Below, piece after piece: positions 1 through 10,974 of a stretch of 64,000 bases of DNA. The notes under the pieces are model-generated. The model had not been told where the DNA came from and did no database searches. It saw nothing but the letters and a program-made list of their open reading frames with translations. Source of the stretch: Mermis nigrescens (lineage: Eukaryota > Nematoda > Enoplea > Mermithida > Mermithidae); contig JAVLUZ010000273.1 in NCBI GenBank assembly GCA_036768485.1, forward strand, positions 6,521,419-6,585,418. Direction: 5' to 3'. The translations under genes and the position numbers were made by a program. Position 1 is the stretch's first letter, and each line of letters opens with the position of its first letter.

Positions 1-82
1 ACCCAATTTTCAATTTTCAAATTGAAAATTGGATCAATTTTCAAATTGAAAATTGGGTCAATTTTCAAATTGAAAATTGGGT
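1..82. repeat. Tandem palindromic minisatellite
   Basis: About three copies of a 25-26 bp unit containing TCAATTTTCAAATTGAAAAT. Each unit is itself nearly palindromic (CAATTTTC / GAAAATTG), so the array can fold on itself. It is cut by the window edge, so its true length is unknown. Confidence 0.9.
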
Positions 83-339
83 GTTTGAATTTGCGATGAA
101 GAAAATAATCAAAAGATAGTCACTTGGTTTATTTAAGCCGAGTAATAAAATAACGACCGTCCACCAATTCCAAACTAAACGCAACTAATCTGATCACTAT
201 GAAAAAGTTTTGAAAAATGAGCTTGCTAAGCGAGAGTTGTAAACCAAGAGAAACTTAAAGTTAAAACCTACCATTAAATTATGAGAGAATTATAAAAGAT
301 TTTAAACTTCAAGAAAATGGAAAAGGCGGGATGTTGGTA

Positions 340-2797
340 AATTAGAAGGCAAAGATTTTCGGCAAAAATTCAAAAACTTCACGCAAATATCAAATGTAAG
401 GAACACTAACGCTTTGATTTGGTAGTAAAATAAATTTGTAGTATAGACTACATATTAACAACAAATGAATAGTGCAAACTTTACACAACTACTAGGTGTA
501 GAGAATACTAACAGTTTACGGCTTATTAATGTACATGATTACAATAAAGCTGTATATCTTTGTCGACTTCTGTGCACAGTAGTGTGATTGCTGGTTCATT
601 TTAAACCACTTTTGCAGGCAGTTTACATCAATTAAACGATAGCTCTCCATGTGCAAGATTTTGTGAAACATATTATAAACACGGCTAAGAAAGATTTAAC
701 TTTAATGCAACCCATTTAAGACAAAATTACATCTCTTCAATGATCTAAGGACACTTGAACATAATTTTTAAATCACTTTAGATTACTTTTGAGGGTAAAC
801 AAACTCACTTAATTGATGTCTCACATATGAATCCTTGAAAATTTCTTGACTTCAGTTACAAAGTCTCTGCAAGTCTATCGAATTAGGGTTAACACGTAAC
901 GTAAACTTTACACAAACACATAGCGTAAAGAATATTTTAGTCGGATTCGTAATTTTGATATTGCTCCGATATTTCTTTCAACATTTATGGAAAAATGAGT
1001 CTCCATAATGTTTTAAAGACAATAAACATTAGGTTTAAACCACTTTGCAATACTGCTGAGTGTAAGCAAGCGCGCCCAATTGACGTATATATTTCATTCC
1101 CTGTAAATTTTTATATCTCAGGAAAAAATTTCGATTTTTGCAATGCTCTAGAACAAAGGCTAACATGCAGTGTAAAAAATTACTCGGATATTATGATCAA
1201 CATTCATGAAAAAATTATGTCTCTACAATGGTCTGAGGACATATAAACAATGAATGTAAACTACTTTACATCACTGTTGGATGTAAACAAACGCGCCTGC
1301 GTGACGTCTCACATTTGATCCTTTGAAAACTTCTAGGCTCCAAGAAAAAATTAGGTTTCAGGAATGCTCAAAAACGAAGATAAATATATATGTAGTGTAA
1401 ACTTCATGTAAACACCTAGTGTAAAGAAGATTTTAGTCAGATTCGTAATTTTGATATTGTTCCGATATTACGATTAATATTTATGAAAAAATTAAGTCTA
1501 CATAATGTTCTATGGGCAAACTAACAATTGGTGTAAACTACTTTACAACACCGTAGAGTGTAAACATATGCGCCAGACTGGCATATCAAATTTGATTCCT
1601 GGTCCATTTCTAGACTTGATAAATGTGTCCCTGACTCGTAACCGGAGAAGCAGGCAGAAAAAACAAGACAGAAACGCATTTAAAACTCCAAATTTTTGAC
1701 TTTACACTCGCTAAATATTAATGTATAGACAATTTGCTTTAACATGCACCCGATATAAAGCACTTTATTTTTATTCTATTAGACTTATCCCGACTTCTGG
1801 ACGGAGAAAGTGGCGAACAAAAAACGCAACAAAAACGTATTTTCCATCATTTAGAACACTGTAAACTTTAAAATTCCGTACCGAACTCCCCATTGAGTTT
1901 AAAGAAATTCGGTTTGGTACAATTTGTAGCTTTTAAATCGTAGTACATTCCTGTGTGCCAAAATTCTGTTGCAAAAATTATTTGGCATGATTTATCAATC
2001 AAACTTCGGAAAAAACGTGTTTTTTAGCCCATTTTTTACCTCTGATTTCGAACTTTACACCCCCATAAATAACTCAATATTGCGTTTTTTAAATGCGGTT
2101 TGCTGCGATGTTTAGCCCCTGTGAGGCACTTTATTAATGCTGTCTTCGATTTGCACTGACTCATAAGCGGAAAAATTTGGCAGAGAAATCTTAGTTAAAA
2201 TCCATTTTTTTACAGCATCCACTAGAGTGTAAACTTTAAACCCCAGGATCTAACTCACCATAGAGCATAGAAGACTTTGCTTATATGCAGAATGTAGCCC
2301 TTCATCCGCTCTACATTTCTGTCAGAAAACATTTTAAAAACCTCATAACCGGAGTTAGTATCGGACATAGGAAGGTTGAAAACTCGACCAAAAAGTGCTT
2401 TTTCACCCCCAGATTTTCGCACTCTTTACACTGCCGTTCGATAAACAATGCGAATTTCAAAAAACAAAAAAAGTGTCATCTGTAGAATTCATCCCTCTAT
2501 TATCCTATTCTGTTCAATCCTTCGAGTCATCAATACTCAGTTGTTCACATGCCGCAGTAAAAGGTCCCAAAATTTGTCCTATGTTATACCGTTACACAAA
2601 AACTTTACACCTTCTTTACACAGTCAATTTTGAGTTTCAAGAAAAACAAAAAAACACGGGCAGCGAATTTTTTATTATCTTTCTTTTAAAAAAAACCGCA
2701 CCTTCCAGAAGTGTCCCGTTATAGCTGTAGGGGGGTGCCCAGGTGTTGGGGGTACCCAAGTATATTATAGGTACGCGCTAACGCGCTACCTATGATG
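340..2797 (+). repeat. Foldback-like element 1, left arm
   Basis: The left arm of a giant inverted repeat. The reverse complement of 7230-7390 aligns closely with 370-530, and that of 6450-6550 with about 2020-2110. It also resembles 10975-13485 in direct orientation; 1505-2797 and 12189-13485 run almost colinearly. The arm is rich in GTGTAAA/TTTACAC half-sites and ends at 2797 in a GC-rich hairpin. Short open frames are present but show no recognisable domain, so I treat the arm as non-coding. The outer border near 340 is approximate because similarity fades. Confidence 0.8.
2758..2796 (-). repeat. Arm-terminal hairpin, element 1 left arm
   Basis: This is the reverse complement of the terminal sequence that begins ATCATAGGTAGCGCG and ends TATAATATACTT. 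Its core GGTAcGCGCtaacGCGCTACC is a near-perfect hairpin. The same end occurs at 3524, 4311, 13446 and 15133. At each arm boundary the sequence beyond it is unrelated, so it marks a real element or arm terminus. Confidence 0.8.
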
Positions 2798-2976
2798 TAT
2801 TTGACGTTTTTTATTATTCCATAGTTTGCTCGCTTAAGCTATACCTTCTTTGCATGCTGTGCCAGTTATTACTCTCATTTAGTGAAATTTTTTATGTTCT
2901 TTTTCTGTGAAAATGATTTTTGAAAGAGTACAACTAAAAACTATTGCAATGCATAGAATTGGCGCCTGGTGGATAT

Positions 2977-3189
2977 CATGAGTATCATACCTGGGCGTGG
3001 GGGTCTGGGGGCATGCAACCCCAAAAACCAAAATAACCCCCCAGAAATCCATTTTTGAAAATTCTTTTGTTTTTTTCGTAAATTTTTGATGCCAATGGAT
3101 ATTGCTCGATGAGAATCGTTGAAAAAACATTTTTTACCTTTAAAAAAACTTGCACCCCCTCAGAACTTTGGTGCCCCCACCTACATATG
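2977..3189 (+). mobile_element. MITE of CAYACNTGGG family, copy 1
   Basis: A 213-bp element flanked on both sides by GTGGATAT, a perfect 8-bp target-site duplication (2969-2976 and 3190-3197). The end reads CATACCTGGGCGTGG after nine extra bases, and the other end reads CTACATATG. An 8-bp duplication is typical of hAT and P elements. The interior shares TTGATGCCAATGGATA and GATGAGAA with the other copies in this window. It codes for nothing visible. Confidence 0.75.
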
Positions 3190-3520
3190 GTGGATATCCA
3201 TGCAAAAACAAGAAAAAATGGATTTCTGTTGCGTTAGAGACAACCAGGAGTTGCATTTGAAAAGCTCTGGAAAGGAATAAACCACTAAATTCATTATAAG
3301 AATCTTATTTTCCCATTTTGAGTTTTTGTGACATCACTGTAAATAGACCATACCTATTTTTTACTTCTCTATAACTTCTCATCAAGCTAACTATTAAAAA
3401 CGATGTAACTGAAGCCAAAACGAGGATAGACAAAGTTTTGGACACATGGATAAGGAAGAACAGAAAAAAATGCTAATAAAGCGATTCGTATGCCTCCTGC
3501 ATAGGGGCACGGTCAAGCAC
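3190..3520 (-). mobile_element. Fragment of the 59-62 kb piggyBac-like palindromic element
   Basis: The stretch 3370-3515 matches the reverse complement of about 59050-59180; both contain AAAACGATGTA, CAAAGTTTTGGACACATGGA and a CCTCC-GCATAGGG block. The stretch 3200-3330 matches the reverse complement of 61890-62010. It fills most of the loop between the two arms of element 1. The terminal TTAA/CCC end is not intact here. No coding capacity was seen. Confidence 0.7.
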
Positions 3521-3523
3521 ATT

Positions 3524-3562
3524 ATCATAGGTAGCGCGTTAGCGCGTACCTATAATATACTT
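3524..3562 (+). repeat. Arm-terminal hairpin, element 1 right arm
   Basis: Starts ATCATAGGTAGCGCGTTAGC and ends with TATAATATACTTGG. It is the inverted mate of 2758-2796 and the inner end of the right arm. Confidence 0.8.
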
Positions 3563-4310
3563 GGGTACCCCCAACATATGTCCCCCTTCACAGCTATAAC
3601 GGCACATCATCTGAGAGGTGCGGTTTTTTCAAAAGGTAGATAATCAAAAAACTTAGGACCCCACTTTCTTTCTTGTTTACACTCAATACCGAGCGCATCG
3701 TGAGCGTGTAAAGTTTACACCAAAAATTCAAATGATTTACGGAGGGCCAATTTTCTTAGAATGTTTTCCCTAATTAGTAGGTTACGAATCTGGTCTTAAA
3801 ATTTCTTTACACTCATTGGTTGTTGTACAGGAAAGTAAATTAGACGGCTTTTTACAGTTTTCATGTGCAAGAGCATATCTAACTCAGTTTGACATTCTAT
3901 GCAGTCTGATTGGTTTCAAAAGGTAGACGATTATAAGATCTAGGGGCGTCTTTCTTAATTTTTTAAAGTAATATTTTCAAATTTAGAGGCGGTTTATTGT
4001 AGAGAGTCTGTAACAAAAAAATATGTTTTCCCTGCCATATTCTCCACTTAGTAGACAGAACGTGGTAACTACCTTTAAAATGTGCCTCGTCCTGAGCGCT
4101 ACAAGTCAAAATTTATTTTGTTTCTTTACAATCAATATTGCGTTATTAGTGCAGGTGTAAACCTTACACTGAAACATTTTTTCCGCCCAGAGCGTCGTGG
4201 ATGATGAACTTTCTTTAAAATGTTCTCCGTTAGGTCAGAATAACGAATCTGACCTTTAAACGTTTTCTACAGCCACTGTTTGTTGAGGTATGAAGAGTTG
4301 AACTTCGAAT

Positions 4311-4347
4311 TCATAGGTAGCGCGTTAGCGCGTACCTATAATATACT
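4311..4347 (+). repeat. Internal copy of the arm-terminal hairpin
   Basis: A second copy of the TCATAGGTAGCGCGTTAGCG end lies 787 bp inside the right arm. It is followed by the same inner unit (CACAGCTATAACAGCACACA, GAGAGGTGCGGTTTTTT). The arm therefore contains a tandem, partly truncated duplication of its inner unit. Confidence 0.8.
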
Positions 4348-4483
4348 TAAGCACCCCCAACATATGTCCCCTCTCACAGCTATAACAGCACACATCTGAG
4401 AGGTGCGGTTTTTTTTAAAAGGTAGATAATAAAAAACTGAGGACCCCATTTTTTTGTTTACACTAAATACCGAGCGAGTCGTG

Positions 4484-4748
4484 TGCACACCTGGGTGTGG
4501 GGGGGTTGGGGGGTATGCACCCCCAGAAACCAAAATACACCCCCCCAGAAATCAAAATATTCCACAGAATTCAATTTTTGAAATTTTTTTTCGTTTTTTT
4601 TCGCAATTTTTTGATGCCAATGGATAGTGCTTGATGAGAAACGTCGAAAAATGGTGTTTTTATCGCCATACCACCATTTTTTAAGGCCATTTTTAACCTT
4701 CAAAAATCTTACACCCCCCTCCCAGGATTTTCTTGCTGCCCACGTATG
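4484..4748 (+). mobile_element. MITE of CAYACNTGGG family, copy 2
   Basis: Ends are CACACCTGGGTGTGG and CCCACGTATG. The flanks are GTCGTGTG on the left and GTCGTGAG on the right, a near-perfect 8-bp duplication. The related arm at about 15330 shows the uninterrupted empty site (GTCGTGAGTGTG). The element is about 265 bp and non-coding. Confidence 0.85.
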
Positions 4749-5559
4749 GTCGTGAGTGTGTAAAGTTTACACCAAAAATTCAAATGATTTGCGGAGGGCC
4801 AAATTTAAAAAAAAATGTTTTCCTTGATTAATAGGTTACGAATCTGGTCTTAAAATTTCTTTACACTCATTAGTTGTTGCACAGGAGTGTAAATTAGACG
4901 GTTTTTTACTGTTTTCATGTGCACGAGCATATCTAACTCAGTTTTACATTCTATGCAGTCTGATTGATTTCAAAAGGTAGACGGTTATAAAATCTAGAGA
5001 ATCTTTTGTATTTTTTTCTCTTAAAAACAATATTTTTTAAATTTAGAGGCGGTTTATTGTAAACAGTCTGGGACAGAATATATTTTTACCTGCCATATTC
5101 CTCACTTAGTAAACAGAACGTAGTAACTACCTTTAAAATGTGCCCCGTCCTAAGCGCTACACGTCAAAATTTATTTTGTTTCTTTTTAATCAATATTGCG
5201 TTATTAGTGTAGGTGTAAACTTTACACTGAAAAATTTTTTCCGTCTGAGAGCGTCGTGGATGGTGAATTTTTTAAAAATGTTCTCCATAAGGACAGAATA
5301 ACGAATCTGACCTTTAGACTGTTCTACAGCCACTGTTTGTTGAGGTATGAAGAGGTGAACATCGAATTATATATCTATTTTCTAATGCCGATAGATAACT
5401 CCGTATTGAATATTGTTCGATCAGATTTTTCTTATTTCAGAGGTTTTTCGACTCGACTTTATTAAATAATTATTTTTATTGTCATAAATGCACTATTCTT
5501 AAACTTCAGTAGAATGATGAATATTTATTAATAATTGGATTAAGTATTAAAATTCGCCG

Positions 5560-5645
5560 ATTTGTCGAGTTGGTGCAGAGGCTGACGCATCCGTTCTCGC
5601 ATGCGAGTTTAAATAAAGACTAATGGGTTCAAATCTTCTGAGTAC
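5560..5645 (+). other. tRNA-like sequence (SINE or tRNA pseudogene)
   Basis: It has an A-box-like stretch (GAGTTGGTGCAGAGG, about 5567-5581) and a clear B box GGTTCAAATCT (5626-5636) at tRNA-like spacing. A short hairpin CTCGCATGCGAG lies between them. No complete seven-pair acceptor stem could be drawn, so it is not annotated as a functional tRNA. It lies in a stretch absent from the corresponding part of element 2. Confidence 0.4.
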
Positions 5646-5915
5646 TGACTTTTATCATTTTTTTAATTCTTTCGGCAAAACCATGCACTTTCGACTTGTT
5701 TATGTCTGCCAACAACTCCGGTTATGAGATTTGAGAGATTTTTTCAGACAGAAATGTACTATGGATCAAGGGCTATCTTCTGCTTACCAGCAAACTTTTC
5801 TGCAATCAATACGCAGTTCGTACCAGGGATTTAAACTTTACACTCTAGTGGATGAGTAAAAAAATAGATTTTGTCTGAGATTTCTCTGTCAACTTTTTCG
5901 ATTATGAGTTGGGAT

Positions 5916-6366
5916 CAGTGTTTTTTTTTGTACAAGGTCAGTTTGTACATGTACAAAGATGGTCCCTAAAAGTCTTTGTACATTTCGTACACACTAATTT
6001 TTGGATACTATAATATGGTACAGTTGCGATTTTAGTGTGGCAAAAACAGAGTTGTTCGACCTTTGGTTACGTATTTTAGCAATTTCTAGGTTTCTGAGGG
6101 CAAAAATCAGTAATAATCGTCTCAAAACGGCGCGAAGCGCTAAAAAATTTGGCATTTTTCCTTTCAAAATGCAATTCCTGAAATCATAAAGATATATAGA
6201 ACACACAATTGCTCATTTCGGCGCGGAGCGCCGGAAATTTTTGCGAATTTCGAACCCTTTTTGCAGTTTTTGTCTTCCAAAAAAATCTTTGTACATGTAC
6301 AAAGACGGTCCCCAAAAGTCTTTGTACATCGCGAAAAATCTTTGCCGAATACAAAAAAAAACCGTG
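5916..6366 (+). mobile_element. hAT-type MITE (CAGTG ends), copy 1
   Basis: A 451-bp element with a perfect 8-bp target-site duplication GTTGGGAT (5908-5915 and 6367-6374). The terminal CAGTGTTTTTT and AAAAACCGTG are imperfect inverted repeats. Subterminal TTTGTACATGTACAAAGA palindromes occur near both ends. The interior carries GGCGCGAAGCGC-type hairpins. It interrupts the right arm of element 1; the same arm position in element 2 (about 16475) is unoccupied. It is non-coding. Confidence 0.9.
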
Positions 6367-7522
6367 GTTGGGATGAATTTGATAAATTAGAAATAAAATA
6401 TTTCTTAAGGGCTACAGGTCGAAGCAAGCCGCGTTAAAAAAACCGTAATATTGAGTTGTTTATGGGGGTGTAAAGTTCGAAATCGGAGGTGTAAAATGGA
6501 CGAAAAAACAGGTTTTTTTCGTATTTTGATTGGTAAATCATATCAAATATTTTGCGGAACATAATTTTCGCATATTCAAACGTACTAAAATCAAAGGGCT
6601 ACAAACTGGCCCGAACCGAATTTATTTACACTCAATGGGGCCTTAGGTTCAGATTTTTAAAGTTTACAATGTGGTGGACAGTGGAAAATACGTGTTTGTC
6701 AATGTTCTTGTTCGCCACTTTCTCTGTTCAGAAGTCGGACGAGGTCGAATAGGATAAAAATAAAGTGCTTTCTAAGGGGTACGCGTCACAGCGAATTGGC
6801 CTTGTTTACATCAACATTTAGATTTTTCTGGAGGTGTAAGTTCAAAAAAAATGGGGGAGTTAAACGTGTTTCTGTCTTGTTTTTTCTGCCAAGTTCTGGG
6901 TTATGAGCCTGGACATAATCTCAAGTCTAAAAATTAACCAGGAATCAAATGTGATACGCCAGTTTGTTTGCACTCAACAGTGGAGTAAAGTGGTTTACAT
7001 CTGATATTTATTTGTCCTAGGTCCATTGTGGAGAATTAATCTTTTCATAAATGTTGATCGTAATATCACAGTGATATCAGAATTACGAATTCGACTGAAA
7101 TTTCCTTTACACTCTGTGGTTGTGTAAAGTTTACACTACATCTTAACTTTAGTTCTAGAGCCTTGCGGAAGCTTAATTTTTTCAAAATGTTCTACGTAAA
7201 ATCAGAATTGGGAATCTGACTGTTAGTTTTCGATACTTCTATACACCTAGTAGTTGTGTGGAGTTTGCACTATTCATTCGTTGTCAATATGTAGTTTATA
7301 CTACAAATTTATTTTACTTTCAAATCTGAGCGTTAGTGTTCCTTACACTTGATATTTGCGTAAAGTTTATGCTGAAAAACTTTGATCAGTTCAAATAATG
7401 TAAGGGTCTTGTTTAAAAAGGACAATGCTGATGCATTCTTGGACTGCTGTCATTATTGTGGTATGTTACTGTATGTGTTTACTGACTGATGTACTGAAAT
7501 CATGCTAATTAAAAGTAGGATA

Positions 7523-8332
7523 CTAGCAAAGAAAGATGCTCCGATGGAACAAAAAAAGATGAATATAATTGGAATTGTGGATTACTAAGGATGTAAAAGG
7601 AGGGGACTTGGAAAAATCTACCTAAAGTCGCAAAATCTGCTAAAAATCACACTTCCTCAAAGCAACGCAAAAAATCGAAGTATATTCTGCGGCCAACAGA
7701 TTAAAATAAATCTTTAACCATAAAAATTGATTGAAAAAGCAGCACTTTATCTATGCAGTAGCTATGGGAAATGATATCGAGTAAACTAACAGTCTTTCTA
7801 AGCCAATTGAATGAAATAGCAAACATCGATGCATCCAAGACAACTGAAGAAATTATTGGTTTAAAACAGTAGGAAACGCGTAAGTTGACTTAAAACAGAC
7901 TAAATGTAAGTACAGTAGCATTCCCGTAACGATTGTGTGCACTAATTAATCGGCCCCTGCTTTGCTTGCCGTAATGTTCATAACAAAATAAAACAAGTTT
8001 AAATACAATACCACCACTTAGTTTTCTATCAATCAAGATACGAACGAAGCTAGTCAGCGTTGCTACTTGCCAGCAATTTAAAAAAGTAAACATTATAGAT
8101 TTCGTTTATACACTCTTATCTGAAACTTTGAACATCATTTAAAAAAGACACTTTGTTCGAAGCCGCAGAATATACTTCGATTTTTAGCGTTGCTTAGAGA
8201 AAGTATGATTTTTACCAGATTTTGCGACTTTAGGTAGATTTTTCCTAGTCCCCTCCTTTTACATCCTTAGTAATCCACAATTCCAAGTATATTCGTCTTT
8301 TTTGTTCCATCGGAGCATTTTTTGTTTGCCAG
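7523..8332 (+). mobile_element. Long-TIR MITE, copy A
   Basis: About 810 bp with terminal inverted repeats of roughly 170 bp, running from CTAGCAAAGAAAGATGCTCC inwards to TATATTCTGCGGCC. TA at each border suggests a TA duplication, as in Tc1/mariner elements. The interior matches copy B in the same orientation and copy C in reverse. It has no transposase. It lies just outside the right arm of element 1. Confidence 0.8.
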
Positions 8333-8689
8333 TATGTACATAAATAAGAAAAATTTGAAACAACCAGCCACTAAGAGAGCGTGATTGAAGGAGTAATTTG
8401 TGCAGTGAAAACCTGATACAGATCGAAAATGGGCCGTTTGTAATGAAACAGACTATAGAAACAATAAGGCTTTACACCAAACGGCCTACTGCTTTTGATG
8501 GCTATCTTTCAATAATCAGAATTAACGCATGTTGAATCCGAAATGATCGCCGACGATTGTGGAAGGTATGGCAGTTTCTTACAAAAAAATCGTCGAAAAA
8601 TGTGCATATGGCGTGAAGGGCCGAAAATAGGTGACTTTTGAGCCAAAAATTACCTAGAAACGCATAAAAATCACACTCTTCACAATTTT

Positions 8690-9245
8690 CACGGAAAAGC
8701 GACAATTCAGGGAGTCGCAGCCGCACGGAATCTTGGAGGGGTTGAAGGGCGAGGGATTTTCATCCCCAGAAAATTTTCGTCCCCGGGATAAATTTTTCTA
8801 CTCTCAGATTCAGCGAGTTTTTTGAGTTTCCAAAAGTTTCTTTAAAATACGAAGAAAAGGTGCTGTTTTAAGCGTTTTTAGTCATCATTTGCTATAAAAT
8901 GTCAAATTATCGGCGCTTCGCGTGTCCAATTTGTCCGATTTTCTTCGAATTTTTAGCTTTTTTGGTTCTAGAAAGATAGAACATCGTCTGAAACGCCGAA
9001 AAATGATCTTCTACGCGTACTCACCATTTTTAGGCCGAAAAAGACACAAAATCCCCCCAATTCTTATGCCGTGCATGCCTGGTCAAACTCTTCTAACCCT
9101 CTCCCAAGAAAACGTTATGGCTTTCTCCTTCCCGAAACTGGAAAACCTACCGCAACGATCAATAAGCCTAAAATTAAATTTTTCGGTGTTTTGGAATTTT
9201 TGCCAATTTTAACCCTCCCCAGGATTTGGCTGCTGCCTATGTGTG
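8690..9245 (+). repeat. Dispersed repeat related to 44720-45190
   Basis: Shares CCCCAGAAAATTTT, a block around AAAAGG-GCTGTTTTAAGCG, the CGGCGCTTCGCG hairpin and TCTAGAAAGATAGA with 44860-45190, and in part with 47345-47515. The end GCTGCCTATGTGTGG resembles the ends of the CAYACNTGGG MITEs. The stretch 8333-8689 before it shows no gene; a partial GAAACAGACTATAG motif lies at about 8448. Confidence 0.55.
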
Positions 9246-9537
9246 GTGTTAACACTGGGCCTACCGATTGTTTGAATTATTGATGCTTTTGAATCGTCTT
9301 ATTGTAAAAATTCTTAAGCATTTCGGAACAGACTAAAGAATGTAAGTGAGGCGGCACATATACACGCTCATCGAGCTCCGAGCTATTTTTAGTTCTTCTT
9401 CTTGCGCTCAAACCGGTAGGTTTGATGCTTAATCTCTAGATGAAGTGGCACAATTTCTTTTTTCGTTGAGTACTGGTTCGGCTCGCGCAAGCGACCTAAC
9501 GCTGGCCAGTGGCAGCACTCAAGCTGCCCATTATGAC

Positions 9538-9795
9538 CATACGTGGGCAGCAAGAAAATTCTTGGGGGGTGCAAGATTTTTTCGAAGGTCGAAAAATGGC
9601 CTTAAAAATGGTGGTATGGCGATAAAAACACCATTTTTCGACGTTTCTCATCAAGCACTATCCATCGGCATCAAAAAATTGCGAAAAAAACGAAAAAAAT
9701 TTTCAAAAATTGAATTCTGGGGGTATTTTGATTTCTGGGAGGGGTATTTTGGTTTCTGGGGGTGCATACCCCCAAACCCCCCACGCCCAGGTGTG
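9538..9795 (-). mobile_element. MITE of CAYACNTGGG family, copy 3
   Basis: A 258-bp element with a perfect 8-bp duplication ATTATGAC (9530-9537 and 9796-9803). It starts CATACGTGGGCAGC and ends CCCAGGTGTG. It is in the opposite orientation to copies 1 and 2. Confidence 0.9.
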
Positions 9796-9803
9796 ATTAT
9801 GAC

Positions 9804-10120
9804 TCTATAACAATGATAAAAACATGAAAACGGGAAAAATGCTAAATTTTATTAAAAAACGATATTAATATTGTTAACGATATCTTTGGGGTCGACGTTT
9901 CCGTCATGTTATTTTTTTAAATCTCGCTATTGAAAACGAAAACGATATCTTTTTTGGCTAACGATAACAATGCTAGGTTTTACTCTGATAGGCATCTTGC
10001 TATAAACAGCATTTTTCTTGTAATTTTCGTATCTGATTAGTGAGTGTGTTTCACTTGTTTGGGCATAAATTTTGAGAATTTTTCCGATGGTAAGCCGACG
10101 GATTACGATAATTATATGTA
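9804..10120. other. Intergenic stretch with repeat debris
   Basis: No gene. It holds GTTAACGATA-rich sequence near 9870-9980, resembling 20050-20190, possibly a worn hAT-type MITE ending near AACAACCCTG in the other copy. It also holds a half copy (10030-10115) of the CTATAGTCTGTTTCACA repeat seen in full at 20308. Confidence 0.4.
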
Positions 10121-10939
10121 CTAACAAAGAAAAATGCTCCGATGGAACAAAAAAGGGGAATATACTTGGGATTGTGAATTATCGAGGATATAAAAGGAGG
10201 GGACTAGGAAAAATCTCCCTATGTTATATGCCAAGAATCGCAAAATATGTAAAAAATCAGACTTTCTCTAAACAATGCAAAAAATCGAAGTATATTCTGC
10301 GGTCTCTGAAAGAACGTATTATTTTAAAATAATTTTTTCTGATTGACATAATATCTTAAAAGCATATTACGTAATGCAACTTTTTGCAGACTTCATTCAA
10401 CTTTGAGTTGCTTAATAATGTGACTGAAAGTAAAATGCTGTTAACAAATCATAATTAAGTTGTTCGTATTTCATTATTACTAAGCATGTCACTTAGCAGA
10501 TACAGCCATTCTAAGTTTCAAAATGCAAGCAATATTCAAATTACCAAAAAATTGATTGAAAAAAGCAGCGAATTAGCAATGCAGTAGCTAAGCGAATTGA
10601 ATGAAATAGTACATATCGATGCATTCAAGACAATCGATGATATTGTTGGTTCAAAGCAGTAGGAAACACGGAAGCTGACGTGCAACGGACCTTATGTAGA
10701 TACTCTTTTACACATGTCTACAACAATTGTTTACTAAACTTTTACATTTTTCAAAGGCCGCAGAATATACTTCGATTTTTGGCATTGTTTAGAGAAAGTC
10801 TGATTTTTTACATATTTTGCGATTCTTGGCATATAACATAGAGAGATTTTTCCTAGTCCCTTCCTTTTACATCCTCGATAATTCACAATCCTAAGTATAT
10901 CCCCCTTTTTTGTTCCATCGGAGCATTTTTCTTTGCTAG
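10121..10939 (+). mobile_element. Long-TIR MITE, copy B
   Basis: About 819 bp. It starts CTAACAAAGAAAAATGCTCC and ends GGAGCATTTTTCTTTGCTAG, with TA on both flanks. The interior has the same orientation as copy A (both share GAATGAAATAG, ATCGATGCAT, CAGTAGGAAACRCG). It lies just outside the left arm of element 2. It is non-coding. Confidence 0.85.
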
Positions 10940-10974
10940 TACCCCACTTTTAATTAGCAAGATTTGGAAATACA

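Larger units (their letters stand above)
3524..7420 (-). repeat. Foldback-like element 1, right arm
   Basis: The inverted partner of the left arm, beginning with the GC-rich hairpin at 3524-3562. It is longer than its partner because it carries a second copy of the inner unit starting at 4311, a MITE at 4484-4748, a tRNA-like insert near 5560 and a hAT MITE at 5916-6366. Exact GTGTAAASTTTACAC palindromes lie at 3706, 4758, 5213 and 7122. The right arm of element 2 (15133-18640) has the same order of sequence blocks. Confidence 0.8.

Noticed and set aside
995..2724. Open frames in the foldback arms (and their counterparts at 11521-13379 and 16639-17292)
   Set aside because: They are short and differ between repeat copies. 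They show no domains and follow the repeats, so I treat them as chance frames.
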